From Rhodocyclaceae bacterium (GTDB lineage Bacteria > Pseudomonadota > Gammaproteobacteria > Burkholderiales > Rhodocyclaceae), in NCBI GenBank assembly GCA_030681195.1, contig JAUXXJ010000004.1, positions 186,001-250,000 on the forward strand: a stretch of DNA of 64,000 nucleotides, in the 5' to 3' direction. The notes beneath the pieces are model-generated. The model made no database searches and had not been told where the DNA came from. It saw only the letters and a program-made list of their open reading frames with translations. Both the position numbers and the translations under genes were made by a program. The stretch's first letter is position 1, and each line of letters starts with the position of its first letter. Below, in pieces: positions 32,648-41,491 of the stretch.

Positions 32648-34822
32648 TCAATCGGCCTTGACCAGGTGCCCGTCCTTGTCGAAACGCACCAGTTTCAGTG
32701 CGGTGCGATCCAGGGCGTCATGGCGCTTGGCATCGAAGGGCTTGCGGTAGTCGCTTACTGCGCCCCGATAGGCACCCAAATGCTCAAGCGCATCGCGCAC
32801 CGCCTTGCGGTCCGGGCCGCCAGCTTGCCGTACCGCCGCAGTGAGCAGGTGCATCAAATCGTAGGCATGCGCCACGCCCATGAAGGCCGGCAGCGGGGTT
32901 GTCTCGTGGCGCAAGCCGTAACGCCCCGAATAATCGCGTAACAGCTTGCCCAGCACACCATCGGGCGCGGGATGCAAGGTGACCGTGCTGACGGTATGCC
33001 ACTGGAGCTTGCCGAGATCCGCGCCGAGGCTGCTGGTGAAATCCGCGCCGACCACGCCCCAATGGGAGTACACGGGCAGGGGGGCCGGTCGCTGGGCCAG
33101 GGCCCTGGCAAATACGCTGCCTTCCTTGATGTTCGCCACAAGCAGCACTGCGCCAGCACCCGCTTTCTCCGCCTCTGCGATTAACGGCATGAAATCCTGG
33201 TCGCCCCGATTGAACCAGAGCGTCGTCGCCAGCACCTGGCCATTGGCCTGCGCCCATTTGCCGGCTGACTCTTCGTTGGAGCGCCCCCAGGCGGACTGCT
33301 CCAGCACCAAGGCTACCTTGCGGCCGCGGCGGGCTGCGTGTTCCAGCAGGAAGGGTGCCACGTCATGATCGCGCGCCGAGACACGGAAGACGAAGTTTGG
33401 TTGGCGCCCGTTGTCGGTCAGCTTCGATGCCGCTGCCCAGGGCACGAGATAAGGCACGCCGCGCTCGTGGATCAGATTCATCTCGTCGAAGATCACCGCG
33501 CTGTGCTTGCCGCCAACGATGGCCACGAGTTCCGGCATGTCGGCAAAAGCCTGCACGCTTCGTCTACCCTCACTCGGCATGCCGCGATTGTCGCGCGCGA
33601 TCACCCGGATGGTGCGGCCGCCCACGCCGCCGCGCGCATTAATTTCCTCACTGGCAAGTGCAAGCCCGCGCCACGTCTCACGGCCGACCTCCGCCCCCTC
33701 GGTGGACAGATCGGCGTCGAGCCCGACCAGCAGCGTCTTTGCCTTCTGCTCGGCCGGCAGCGCCTGCCAGCGCAGCTCCTCGGTCTTGGCCAGGATGTCG
33801 GTGCCGATGTTTGCCTCGAAACGCCGCGCCACGGGCGCGAGCGCCTTGGCGAAGGCGGCACGCGCTTCCGGAGCGAGTTCATGGATCGTCACGCCGGCTG
33901 CCTTGATCTGTTCCAGGAGCGTGACCTCGCGTCGCAGCGTTTCCTCGCGCTGCCAGGGCGCCAGTTCACGCGCGGTGCTTGCCAGCAGGTCGCGCAACGC
34001 CGGCGGCAGACGCTCGTAGGTTCTGGCGCTGATCGAAAACGCATAGGCCAGGTAGGCGTGATTGCTGAGCGTGAGGTGGCGCTGAACCTTGTGGATATCC
34101 ACGCCAACAATGGCGATCAGCGGATTTTCCTGGCCGTCGACCACGCCGTCCGCGAGTGCCTTGGCGGTTTCCCTGAACTCGATGGGCACCGGCTTGGCGC
34201 CGAGCGTCTCAAACTGATCCATGATGAGCCGACTCTTCATCACCCGCATGCGCTGGTCGCGGAAATCCTCTGGACGTTGCAAAGCGCGATTAGCCGTGAA
34301 CTGCTTGAAGCCGTTGCCCCAGAACGTCATACCCACCAGACCGATGTCCTTCATCTTTGCCAGCAGCATCTGTCCTGGTTCCCCGTCAAGCATGGCATAG
34401 TGTTCGGCGGGCGAGGTGAAGTAGAACGGCAGATCCGAATACTGCATGGCCGGAATGTCAGCGCTGAGCTTCGCGGTCGGTGTGAGCAGCAGATCGAGCT
34501 TGCCCTCGCGCGCTTGTTCGAGCATTTGCAGATCATTACCGAGCTGTTCCGCCGGATGGACGCTGACTTTCAGCCGTCCCTGGCTTTTTTCCTCGACCTG
34601 GCGGGCGAAACGCAAAGCCGCCTGGTGCATGGTGCTGTCTTCGACCATGTTGTGGCCGAGGCGCAGGGTGATCAAGGTTTGTTCCGGTTGTGGATCCGTG
34701 ACCGGGGTTGGCGTCTTCGCCCCGCGCGACAGGAAAAAAGCGATCGCCAGTACCGCAAGCAGCGCTACCAGACCACCAAAAAGAACGCCGGCCTTGCCGG
34801 CATGTTTGCCATCAATTCGCAT
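32648..34822 (-). CDS. Fused double periplasmic binding protein: DctP-type plus LivK-type
   Basis: The protein has 724 residues. An N-terminal hydrophobic anchor (about 15-35) is followed by a TRAP-transporter DctP-type solute-binding domain (about 50-345) and then a second binding domain of the branched-chain amino-acid ABC type (Peripla_BP_6, about 360-720). Each domain has about the usual length of a free-standing binding protein. No TRAP or ABC permease is nearby; the giant hybrid kinase gene follows after 16 nt. I therefore infer a membrane-anchored sensory co-receptor with two ligand sites. I prefer ATG 34822 (AGAGGG upstream) to GTG 34840. Confidence 0.85.
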   Translation of the reverse strand: MRIDGKHAGKAGVLFGGLVALLAVLAIAFFLSRGAKTPTPVTDPQPEQTLITLRLGHNMVEDSTMHQAALRFARQVEEKSQGRLKVSVHPAEQLGNDLQMLEQAREGKLDLLLTPTAKLSADIPAMQYSDLPFYFTSPAEHYAMLDGEPGQMLLAKMKDIGLVGMTFWGNGFKQFTANRALQRPEDFRDQRMRVMKSRLIMDQFETLGAKPVPIEFRETAKALADGVVDGQENPLIAIVGVDIHKVQRHLTLSNHAYLAYAFSISARTYERLPPALRDLLASTARELAPWQREETLRREVTLLEQIKAAGVTIHELAPEARAAFAKALAPVARRFEANIGTDILAKTEELRWQALPAEQKAKTLLVGLDADLSTEGAEVGRETWRGLALASEEINARGGVGGRTIRVIARDNRGMPSEGRRSVQAFADMPELVAIVGGKHSAVIFDEMNLIHERGVPYLVPWAAASKLTDNGRQPNFVFRVSARDHDVAPFLLEHAARRGRKVALVLEQSAWGRSNEESAGKWAQANGQVLATTLWFNRGDQDFMPLIAEAEKAGAGAVLLVANIKEGSVFARALAQRPAPLPVYSHWGVVGADFTSSLGADLGKLQWHTVSTVTLHPAPDGVLGKLLRDYSGRYGLRHETTPLPAFMGVAHAYDLMHLLTAAVRQAGGPDRKAVRDALEHLGAYRGAVSDYRKPFDAKRHDALDRTALKLVRFDKDGHLVKAD

Positions 34823-34880
34823 GTGCAGCGCCCTCTTCACGCTTGATCTTCGGAAGATTTTTAATGTAGCCGCGTGCGGC

Positions 34881-35201
34881 CTAGAGCATCTTGAACAGGG
34901 TATTAAGCTTGGCGAATTCCAGCGCCTTGCGCACCATCCCCGTCGCGCCGGACAGGGTGACGGTCTTGCCAGATTTCTCGGCCATTTCCCGTGCCATCAG
35001 CAAGAGTCCGAGTGCCGAGCTATCGATGTAATCGATAGCTCCAAGATGAATGCATACCTCAGTGGGGGGCTCTTTCAATGCCTTGAGCAAGGTCTCGCGA
35101 AAGCTGCGACTCGTGGCCTGCTCGAACCGTCCATTGAGAATAATCGTGACTTTATCGCCTGATGAAACCACATTAACTGATGAGACCGCATTAATACTCA
35201 T
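34881..35201 (-). CDS. STAS-domain anti-sigma-factor antagonist-like protein
   Basis: The 106-residue protein is a single STAS domain. The conserved phosphorylatable serine region is visible as YIDSSALGLLLMA (Ser about 60). Such proteins are switched by phosphorylation by a HATPase-type kinase and dephosphorylation by a PP2C-type phosphatase. The REC-PP2C protein at 21583-22728 is the obvious candidate phosphatase; no RsbW-like kinase is in the window. It lies 20 nt after the chemoreceptor gene and 58 nt before the double binding protein gene, within the second operon. Confidence 0.9.
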   Translation of the reverse strand: MSINAVSSVNVVSSGDKVTIILNGRFEQATSRSFRETLLKALKEPPTEVCIHLGAIDYIDSSALGLLLMAREMAEKSGKTVTLSGATGMVRKALEFAKLNTLFKML

Positions 35202-35221
35202 GACAAACGCTCCTTTGATAT

Positions 35222-36496
35222 TCAGAACAATTCAATTTTGGCCCCACCGCTCCCGGGTGCCCCGCTTTCCTTGACGCCAAGCGCGCGATGATGGGCATCG
35301 CGTTGCGACGCCATGACATAGGTGCCGTAGATCTCGCGCAATTGGTCGGCGATCGGCTGCAGGCGGAAACCCGGCTCCTCGAATTTCTGCAGACGTTCTG
35401 CCATGGCGACCGCTTGGGTGTCGGCGCGGTCCAGCGCAGTGACGACATGCTCGACCTGCTGGCGCGTAACGTCCTGGAACTGCACGCTGGCCAGGGCATC
35501 GATGAACTGGCTGGCGACCTGTTGGGCGCTTTCACGAATATTGCCCATCGCTGCCGCCTCGCGCTGTGTTACCTCCTGCAACAGTCCGCCAAGCCCATGC
35601 AGTTCGGCGCTGAATCCCTCGAGTTCCTCGCGCTCGGCACGGATCTTCGTTTCATCCAGTTTTTCACGAAACTGTTCTTCGATGGAGTTGGCCACCGCTG
35701 CGATCCCGTCCTTGATCTGGCGCGAGGCTTTTTCTGCGGCAGCGGACAGTTTGCGCACCTCGTCGGCGACGACGGCGAAACCACGCCCGTGCTCGCCCGC
35801 CCGTGCGGCCTCGATGGCGGCATTTAACGCCAGCAGGTTGGTCTGCTCGGAGATTTCCTTGATGATGTTCACCAACGTGGTCAACTGGCGGGCATCGCCG
35901 ACAACCTGCTGTACGCGTCGCTGGTCTTCTTCCGCAATTGTTTTGCGCGTGGCGATGTAGGCATCAAGGGCCGCCATCGTTTCCTGATTCTTTCTCATGC
36001 GCTCCGCCGAGTCGGCGGCGATGTCGGAAGATTGACGGCTGGTATCGGAAACGTAGTCATTGAGGCGTGTCACGACCCCGTCAACCTCCTGCAGACGGGA
36101 AACGATGTTGAAAGCGGCCTTTTCCGTTTCCTCGACGACGAGTTTCAACTGGTCGCGCACGACGTTGTTCAGGGTGGGCAACTGCTCCAGTTCCCCACCC
36201 ACCTCGGCAACCACGTCGGCATAGGCCGCAGCCAGCTTGGCCTCATCGGTCTGCCAGGCACCGATACTTGACACCCAGCCGCGGGCATAGCCCGTGATCA
36301 GCGCGCGCAATGCACCATAGGTCAGGAGAACGACCAAAGCGGCAAGCATGGCAACGCCAAGGGCGACGTCAAGACCGAGGGGCGTCAATACCCTTGTATG
36401 CAGAAAATCGCCGGCAAGATAGACGAGCAGGCCAACACCGGCCGCAAACGCTATCGCGAATAGGGCAGCACGTCGCAGCAACAGCAACACATCCAT
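35222..36496 (-). CDS. Methyl-accepting chemotaxis-like protein without sensor domain
   Basis: The 424-residue protein begins with two closely spaced membrane helices (about 10-30 and 38-65), leaving almost no periplasmic part, followed by a long coiled coil with the chemoreceptor hairpin [20 protein letters not shown] and a C-terminal QFQDVTRQQ segment typical of short MCP-like proteins. Lack of a ligand domain suggests it takes input from a partner, perhaps the binding-protein fusion or the PAS proteins nearby. ATG 36496 was chosen for AAGGAG about 7 nt upstream; the longer ORF to 36541 overlaps the leader relic. It is the first full gene of the second operon. Confidence 0.9.
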   Translation of the reverse strand: MDVLLLLRRAALFAIAFAAGVGLLVYLAGDFLHTRVLTPLGLDVALGVAMLAALVVLLTYGALRALITGYARGWVSSIGAWQTDEAKLAAAYADVVAEVGGELEQLPTLNNVVRDQLKLVVEETEKAAFNIVSRLQEVDGVVTRLNDYVSDTSRQSSDIAADSAERMRKNQETMAALDAYIATRKTIAEEDQRRVQQVVGDARQLTTLVNIIKEISEQTNLLALNAAIEAARAGEHGRGFAVVADEVRKLSAAAEKASRQIKDGIAAVANSIEEQFREKLDETKIRAEREELEGFSAELHGLGGLLQEVTQREAAAMGNIRESAQQVASQFIDALASVQFQDVTRQQVEHVVTALDRADTQAVAMAERLQKFEEPGFRLQPIADQLREIYGTYVMASQRDAHHRALGVKESGAPGSGGAKIELF

Positions 36497-36522
36497 TATC
36501 AGCTCCTTCTTATTTTTCTTGG

Positions 36523-36663
36523 CTAAGGTTCTTGGTGACAATCACGGATGGCGAGCACCCTCGGCAAGTTGTCGAGGAAGCACGCCGCCACCGCCGGATC
36601 AAGATGGCGGCCGATGCCGTTTTGCGAGCCAGCTCTTGAATCTTCAACGAATAAGATGCGCAC
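36523..36663 (-). pseudogene. Relic leader ORF: receiver start fused to HD-GYP tail (46 aa)
   Basis: A GTG start at 36663 with GGAG 8 nt upstream opens a 46-codon ORF ending in TAG at 36523-36525. It starts like a receiver (VRILFVEDS) and continues in frame with a tail (HLDPAVAACFLDNLPRVLAI then HQEP) that matches the C-terminus of the REC-HD-GYP protein at 3445-4515 (HFDPLVVACFLDNLPEIIKI then HQEP). More than 300 codons are missing, yet frame, start and ribosome site are kept. It sits 26 nt before the chemoreceptor ATG and may act as a translated leader; that is inference. Confidence 0.68.
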
Positions 36664-36813
36664 AATGTTTACTCCGCAGGTCAGCCGGTATCACTAACGT
36701 CTTGAGTATTCAGTTTTTTTCAGAGGCGGGACTATATCCAATTGACAGATCAGCGGCTATTCATGAAATCTACAGGTTGGCTATAGAAAATATATAGTCA
36801 ACCGAGCGAAGCT
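36664..36813 (-). promoter_or_regulatory. Probable promoter region of the second signalling operon (block B)
   Basis: This block aligns with 21124-21288. It contains an imperfect dyad at 36775-36803 (GGTTGGCTAT and ATAGTCAACC, one mismatch) around the shared core CTAT-N9-ATAG (36781-36797). It lies between the NarL-type gene with its element copy and the leader ORF of the chemoreceptor operon. A regulator-binding site common to both operons is likely; the NarL-type protein encoded next door is a candidate. I cannot place a confident -35/-10 pair. Confidence 0.5.
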
Positions 36814-36864
36814 GCCGTCCCGCCAGTGACCGAAGGGAATCCCCCTTTCGGGACGCCGACTTTT
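36814..36864 (+). repeat. Interspersed coding element, medium type, copy 5
   Basis: A 51-nt copy, the same architecture as 21289-21339 and nearly identical to it. On the minus strand the TGA stop of the NarL-type regulator is followed immediately by the AAAAGTCGGC end of the element. It could also act as a stem-loop at the 3' end of that mRNA. Confidence 0.88.
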
Positions 36865-37509
36865 TCAGGCGGATGGGAAGCCGTGGCGGATGGCGTAGCG
36901 GATCAGCTCTGCGATGGAGGTGAGCCCGAGTTTTTTCTTGATGTTGGCGCGATGAACGTCGACCGTGCCGGACTGGATACCCAGCGTGTGGGCGATATCC
37001 GCCGAACGCAAACCGCGCACGACCAGGGCCAGTACCTCCTGCTCACGCTGCCCCAGAACGTTCAGTGACGGCTCAGCGGAGGCATGCACCTCGACCGGTT
37101 GGCCGATCATGGCGGCGGTAATTTCCGGCGAAAGGAAAACGTGGCCGGCCAGCACGGCACGGATGGCCATGATCAGCTCATGTGTGCCTGCCGACTTGAC
37201 AACGTAGGCACGTGCGCCCGCCTTGAGCATTTCGTCGACAAACGTTTTGTCGGCATAGCCCGATAGGGCGACGATACGCAGTTCGGGGAAACGTGCCAAC
37301 GCCTGACGGGCGACATCGGTCCCGGTCATGTCGGGCAGGGCGATATCCAGCAACAGCAGGTCCGGGCGATCCGTTTCAAGACGATCCAGCGCTTCCTGGC
37401 CACTGCCGACTTCCGCCACGACCAGCAAGTCGGGCTCCGCCGCCAGCGGACCACGCAAGGCCTCACGCAATATTCGATGGTCATCGACCATCATGATCCG
37501 CGTACTCAT
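36865..37509 (-). CDS. NarL/LuxR-family response regulator
   Basis: The 214-residue protein has a receiver (about 3-120, LLLLDIALPDMTG with the acceptor Asp, and the VDD pair near the start) and a LuxR-type helix-turn-helix (about 145-210, with the recognition region VDVHRANIKKKLGL). It is co-transcribed with the histidine kinase gene upstream by a 4-nt overlap and is surely its partner. The promoter block just downstream (36664-36813) may be one of its targets. A deleted copy of the same gene family lies at 21340-21411 next to the other operon. The gene ends directly at an interspersed element. Confidence 0.93.
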   Translation of the reverse strand: MSTRIMMVDDHRILREALRGPLAAEPDLLVVAEVGSGQEALDRLETDRPDLLLLDIALPDMTGTDVARQALARFPELRIVALSGYADKTFVDEMLKAGARAYVVKSAGTHELIMAIRAVLAGHVFLSPEITAAMIGQPVEVHASAEPSLNVLGQREQEVLALVVRGLRSADIAHTLGIQSGTVDVHRANIKKKLGLTSIAELIRYAIRHGFPSA

Positions 37510-39104
37510 GTCGGGTTCTCCAGGGATTCGGATGCCGCCAAAGGCAGGCGAACGCTAACGCGCAGGCCCGATGGAATCCGCCGGGCGATTTCCATGGTGC
37601 CGTCCAGATAGGCGATACGCTCGCGGATGCTGGCGAGGCCGAAACCATCGGTATGGTTCAGCGCATGATCGGGATCGGCAATGCCGACGCCCCTGTCTTC
37701 CACCGTCATGACGATCTGCGCCGCCGCCTCGGCCAATGACAGGCTGGCTTGGCGGGTGCCGGCATGTTTGACGACATTGATGAGCAACTCGCGGGCGGTC
37801 CGGAACAACATCTCGCGTTGCGCTTCGCTCGGGGTGACGACCATGGCATCCTGAAGGACGGTGACCGCCAGTCCATATTCGCGGTCCATCTCTTCCGCCA
37901 ACCAACGCAGGGCGGCGGCCAGACCCAGTCGCTTCAATATGGGGGGGCTGAGTTGCGAAGTCAGCGTGCGAACCTGGCGGCTTGCCGCACTCAGCAGGTC
38001 GTTCATCTCGCTCAGGGCAGCGCCGGGGAGCAGGAAGGCTTCCATGGCATCAAGCTTGACGCGGGCGACATGCAACAACTGCCCCAGATTGTCGTGCAGA
38101 TCGGCAGCGATGGCCTGGCGTTCACGCGCCTCGGCCAGCGTGGCTTCCACGGCTAACCGGCGCAACTGTTCCGTGCGTTCGACGACGCGCAGCTCCAGCG
38201 ACTCGTGTGCTTCGCGCAGGGCAGCTTCGATCTGCTTGCGATCCGTGATATCCCTTCCTACAGACTGGATTTCCAGAAGCTGGCCCGCGTTATCGAAGAA
38301 TCCTCGGTTAACGAATTGCATCCAGCGCAAACGTCCATCACCGGTGAAAACCCGGTTTTCGATCACGGCGACGGGATGATCGGGCGCGAGCATGGCGAGC
38401 TGCCTTTGCACGTGCGGCAGATCCTCGGCGTAACAAACGGGCATCCACTTGTTGCCAACAAGATCGTCGAACGTCTTGCCGAAGATGCGGCAATACACTT
38501 CGTTAACGAAGAGAAACGTCCCGTCCGCGCGCAGTCGGGAGATTATCTCGGTCTGATCCTCGACGACTTCGCGGTAGCGCGCTTCGCTGACGCGCAGTGC
38601 GTCTTCCGCCTGTTTGATCGCCGTAATATCAGTGACGAGCACATAAAAACCCAGCACCTCGCCAGCAACGATATCGGGAATATAGTTGGCCAGCGAGTGG
38701 CGCACTGATTTTCCGTCGGGCGCGGGAATCGCCCGTTCGAACTGCTGAAATTCGCCGCGCAGCGCCGCCTCGATGTAGGGCAGATTGAGGCGATAGCGTT
38801 CTTCGCCGATGACTTCGCGGATATGTTTGCCGGGCATCGTGGCCGGATCGGTGCCAAACCAATCGAGATAGGCATGGTTGCCGAAGCGGTTACGAAGATC
38901 GCGATCCCAGTAGCCGATCATCGACGGCAGGTTGTCGAGAATCGAACGCAGGTCGCGCTCCGCCGAAAACCGTGGATCGCCAGCAATTTGCTTGCACAGT
39001 CGGGCATTTTCGGCTTCAAGTTGCCGAATCCGATGCTCGGGATCAGTGAGCGGAGGTGTTTTTTGCTCTGCCACGAATGACTTGTGAGCCGGCTGGTTCT
39101 TCAT
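37506..39104 (-). CDS. PAS-PAS sensor histidine kinase of the NarX/HisKA_3 type
   Basis: The protein has 532 residues and no membrane segment. Two PAS domains (about 50-165 and 175-290), a coiled coil and a HisKA_3 dimerisation domain (about 315-385) with acceptor His in DLHDNLGQLLHVAR precede the HATPase (about 420-525, with DRGVGI and DGFGLASIRERI). This is the kinase class that pairs with NarL-type regulators, and the regulator gene follows with a 4-nt overlap. The PAS domains imply an intracellular cue. A 64-nt gap separates it from the PilZ gene upstream. Confidence 0.93.
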   Translation of the reverse strand: MKNQPAHKSFVAEQKTPPLTDPEHRIRQLEAENARLCKQIAGDPRFSAERDLRSILDNLPSMIGYWDRDLRNRFGNHAYLDWFGTDPATMPGKHIREVIGEERYRLNLPYIEAALRGEFQQFERAIPAPDGKSVRHSLANYIPDIVAGEVLGFYVLVTDITAIKQAEDALRVSEARYREVVEDQTEIISRLRADGTFLFVNEVYCRIFGKTFDDLVGNKWMPVCYAEDLPHVQRQLAMLAPDHPVAVIENRVFTGDGRLRWMQFVNRGFFDNAGQLLEIQSVGRDITDRKQIEAALREAHESLELRVVERTEQLRRLAVEATLAEARERQAIAADLHDNLGQLLHVARVKLDAMEAFLLPGAALSEMNDLLSAASRQVRTLTSQLSPPILKRLGLAAALRWLAEEMDREYGLAVTVLQDAMVVTPSEAQREMLFRTARELLINVVKHAGTRQASLSLAEAAAQIVMTVEDRGVGIADPDHALNHTDGFGLASIRERIAYLDGTMEIARRIPSGLRVSVRLPLAASESLENPT

Positions 39105-39168
39105 AAGCCAAGGATAAAACCAAACGCGTTGTGGTGGCCGAGCCGAAGAAGATCGAGATTCGAATCGA

Positions 39169-40059
39169 TTAAGCCAACAGTTGCGGCTGCTCGATCATCT
39201 TCTGGTAGATCATGCTCTGCAGGATCAGGCGGTCGTTCGATCCCATTTCGAGGAACTGCACGCCGTGGCACATCATGCCGACCTTGCCTTCCTCGGCAAA
39301 CAGGCTGCGCACGATGGCGGTAACGGTGAGCATGGCATCGACATCGTGCAGATTGACGCGGAAGGCCAGGCGAATCCGCCCGTTCTTTTCGGTCAAGGGC
39401 TGCTTGGCCTGAATCAGGGCGCCATCGGCACTGACGTTGAGGATGATGGCCGAAAGGCGCGGCGCCGACTCCTGGGGTGCATTGCTATCGGGCGGCAGCG
39501 GCGATACGGTCGAAATCATGCGCATCTTGATGCGCGGTGACTTGCGGATCACGGCGCCCTGAATGCGGGTCGGAAAGGTCAGGTGCAGATGATCGAAGGG
39601 AATCTTCACCGCGCGCATCACATCGGTATCGAAGGCAAACGCATTCTGGTTGGCGAAGATACGTGCGACGATCTTGTCGTTGTCGCGTAGCGGGACGCGC
39701 AAGCCCCCCACCATCGGTGTCGTCACCAGCAGGCTTTGATTATCCAGCCAGCCGATCACCTTGCACATGTGCCGCTCGGCGCTGACGGCGGCCGGCGGTT
39801 CGATTTGCAGGCGATCACCGACGCGCAGGCGCATGTCGGCAAAGGTGTAGATCTTCTGTTCCGGCTCGGGCGCGGCAGCCGCTGCCGTGCCTTCGTCCGG
39901 ATTGCGCATCGGCTCAAGCGCCAGCAGGCCATCGAGGTCGTCAAGCGACTCAAGGATCGCGCCCGCCTCCAGCAGCACGTTGCCATGCTGGTCATAAACC
40001 ATCCAGTGCAAAGGAGTACCGAGTGACAGGTCGTCGCGTGTAACTGGCAGCAGATTCAT
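39169..40059 (-). CDS. PilZ-domain c-di-GMP receptor
   Basis: The 296-residue protein has an N-terminal region of about 180 residues and a C-terminal PilZ domain (about 170-285). Both c-di-GMP-binding motifs are present: RxxxR as RKSPR and NxSxxG as NVSADG, so binding is likely. Two-domain proteins of this shape resemble YcgR-type flagellar brakes, but the N-terminus is not close enough for a firm call. It starts 15 nt after pntB and could share its transcript. It is the only obvious c-di-GMP receptor among the many synthases and hydrolases in the window. Confidence 0.85.
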   Translation of the reverse strand: MNLLPVTRDDLSLGTPLHWMVYDQHGNVLLEAGAILESLDDLDGLLALEPMRNPDEGTAAAAAPEPEQKIYTFADMRLRVGDRLQIEPPAAVSAERHMCKVIGWLDNQSLLVTTPMVGGLRVPLRDNDKIVARIFANQNAFAFDTDVMRAVKIPFDHLHLTFPTRIQGAVIRKSPRIKMRMISTVSPLPPDSNAPQESAPRLSAIILNVSADGALIQAKQPLTEKNGRIRLAFRVNLHDVDAMLTVTAIVRSLFAEEGKVGMMCHGVQFLEMGSNDRLILQSMIYQKMIEQPQLLA

Positions 40060-40074
40060 GACCGTACGCCGATC

Positions 40075-41487
40075 TCAGGACTTCAGAACGACCAATACTT
40101 CGTCGAGCATTTTCTTCGCATCGCCAAACAGCATGCGGTTGTTGTCCTTGTAGAAGAGCGGGTTGTCGACACCGGCATAGCCGGACGCCATCGAGCGCTT
40201 CATCACAATCGAGGTCTTCGCCTTCCACACCTGCAGCACCGGCATGCCGGCGATCGGGCTGGTCGGATCATCTTCCGCCGCCGGATTGACGATGTCGTTG
40301 GCGCCGATGACGATCGACACATCGGTGCTCGGGAAATCGTCGTTGAGCTCGTCCATCTCCATCACGATGTCGTAGGGCACCTTGGCTTCGGCCAGCAGCA
40401 CGTTCATGTGGCCGGGCATGCGGCCGGCGACCGGATGGATGCCAAAGCGCACATTGACGCCCTTCTCGCGCAGCAGTTTGGTAATTTCGAAAACCGTATG
40501 CTGGGCCTGCGCCACGGCCATGCCGTAACCCGGCACGATGATGACGTTCTTGGAATCCTTGAGCAGTTCAGCGGTTTCCGCTGCGCTGATCGAAACAACT
40601 TCGCCTGCAGGTGCTGCCGTCCCGCCAGCGCCGACTTTTGCGCCGTCGCCGGTGCCGAAGCCGCCCGCAATCACGCTGAGGAAGTTGCGGTTCATGGCAC
40701 GGCACATGATGTAGGAGAGGATCGCGCCCGAGGAACCGACCAGCGCACCGATCACGATCAGCAGGTCGTTGGAGAGCATGAAGCCGGTGGCCGCCGCCGC
40801 CCAGCCCGAGTAGCTGTTGAGCATCGACACCACCACCGGCATGTCGGCGCCACCGATGGCCATCACCATGTGGATGCCGAACAGCAGGCCGATAACGGTC
40901 ATCACGATCAAGGGCAGCATGCCGGCCTCGATGCTCGGCGCCTGCACGAAGGCGTAGCCACAATAAAGGACGATCAGGGCGGCAATGCCATTGATGACAT
41001 GGCGCCCCGGCAGCAGCATCGGCTTGCCGCCGATCTTGCCCGAGAGCTTGCCGAAGGCAATGACCGAACCGGAGAAGGTGATCGCGCCGATGTAGATGCC
41101 GATATAGATTTCGACTTCGTGGATAGTTTTCTCGGCACCGGTGAATACCACCGAGGTATCGATGTAGCTGGCGAAGCCGACCAGACAGGCGGCGAGACCG
41201 ACAAGGCTGTGCATCAGCGCCACCAACTCGGGCATCTGCGTCATCTGCACTTTTTTCGCGGCGAACAGGCCGATACTGCCGCCGATCACCATGGCGCCGA
41301 TGATCCACGGAATGCCGGCCGCCGTGACACGCGGGCCGAGCACGGTGGCGAGTACCGCCAGCGTCATGCCGATGATGCCGTAGAGATTGCCTCGGCGAGC
41401 GGTTTCCGGATTCGACAAACCGCCGAGGCTGAGGATGAAGAGGATGGTGGCGCCGATGTAGGCGGCCGAGGCAAGGTTTGCGCTCAT
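40075..41487 (-). CDS. pntB: NAD(P) transhydrogenase subunit beta
   Basis: The 470-residue protein has about nine membrane helices (residues 1-265) and a C-terminal NADP(H)-binding domain (about 300-470, with [10 protein letters not shown] and the [12 protein letters not shown] segment). With PntA it couples hydride transfer from NADH to NADP+ to proton entry. Residues 283-290 are KVGAGGTA, encoded by an element copy exactly in the linker between the membrane domain and the NADP domain, a loop that varies among PntB proteins. The gene starts 4 nt after pntA. Confidence 0.97.
   Translation of the reverse strand: MSANLASAAYIGATILFILSLGGLSNPETARRGNLYGIIGMTLAVLATVLGPRVTAAGIPWIIGAMVIGGSIGLFAAKKVQMTQMPELVALMHSLVGLAACLVGFASYIDTSVVFTGAEKTIHEVEIYIGIYIGAITFSGSVIAFGKLSGKIGGKPMLLPGRHVINGIAALIVLYCGYAFVQAPSIEAGMLPLIVMTVIGLLFGIHMVMAIGGADMPVVVSMLNSYSGWAAAATGFMLSNDLLIVIGALVGSSGAILSYIMCRAMNRNFLSVIAGGFGTGDGAKVGAGGTAAPAGEVVSISAAETAELLKDSKNVIIVPGYGMAVAQAQHTVFEITKLLREKGVNVRFGIHPVAGRMPGHMNVLLAEAKVPYDIVMEMDELNDDFPSTDVSIVIGANDIVNPAAEDDPTSPIAGMPVLQVWKAKTSIVMKRSMASGYAGVDNPLFYKDNNRMLFGDAKKMLDEVLVVLKS
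40616..40639 (+). repeat. Interspersed coding element, short type, copy 6
   Basis: A perfect 24-nt copy reading KVGAGGTA in frame in pntB (minus strand), in the linker before the NADP-binding domain. Confidence 0.9.
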
Positions 41488-41491
41488 GGGC

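Noticed and set aside
40616..40639. KVGAGGTA as a glycine-rich nucleotide-binding loop
   Set aside because: The same peptide appears in linkers of unrelated proteins at sites with no nucleotide pocket, and the long and medium versions replace it with other sequence.
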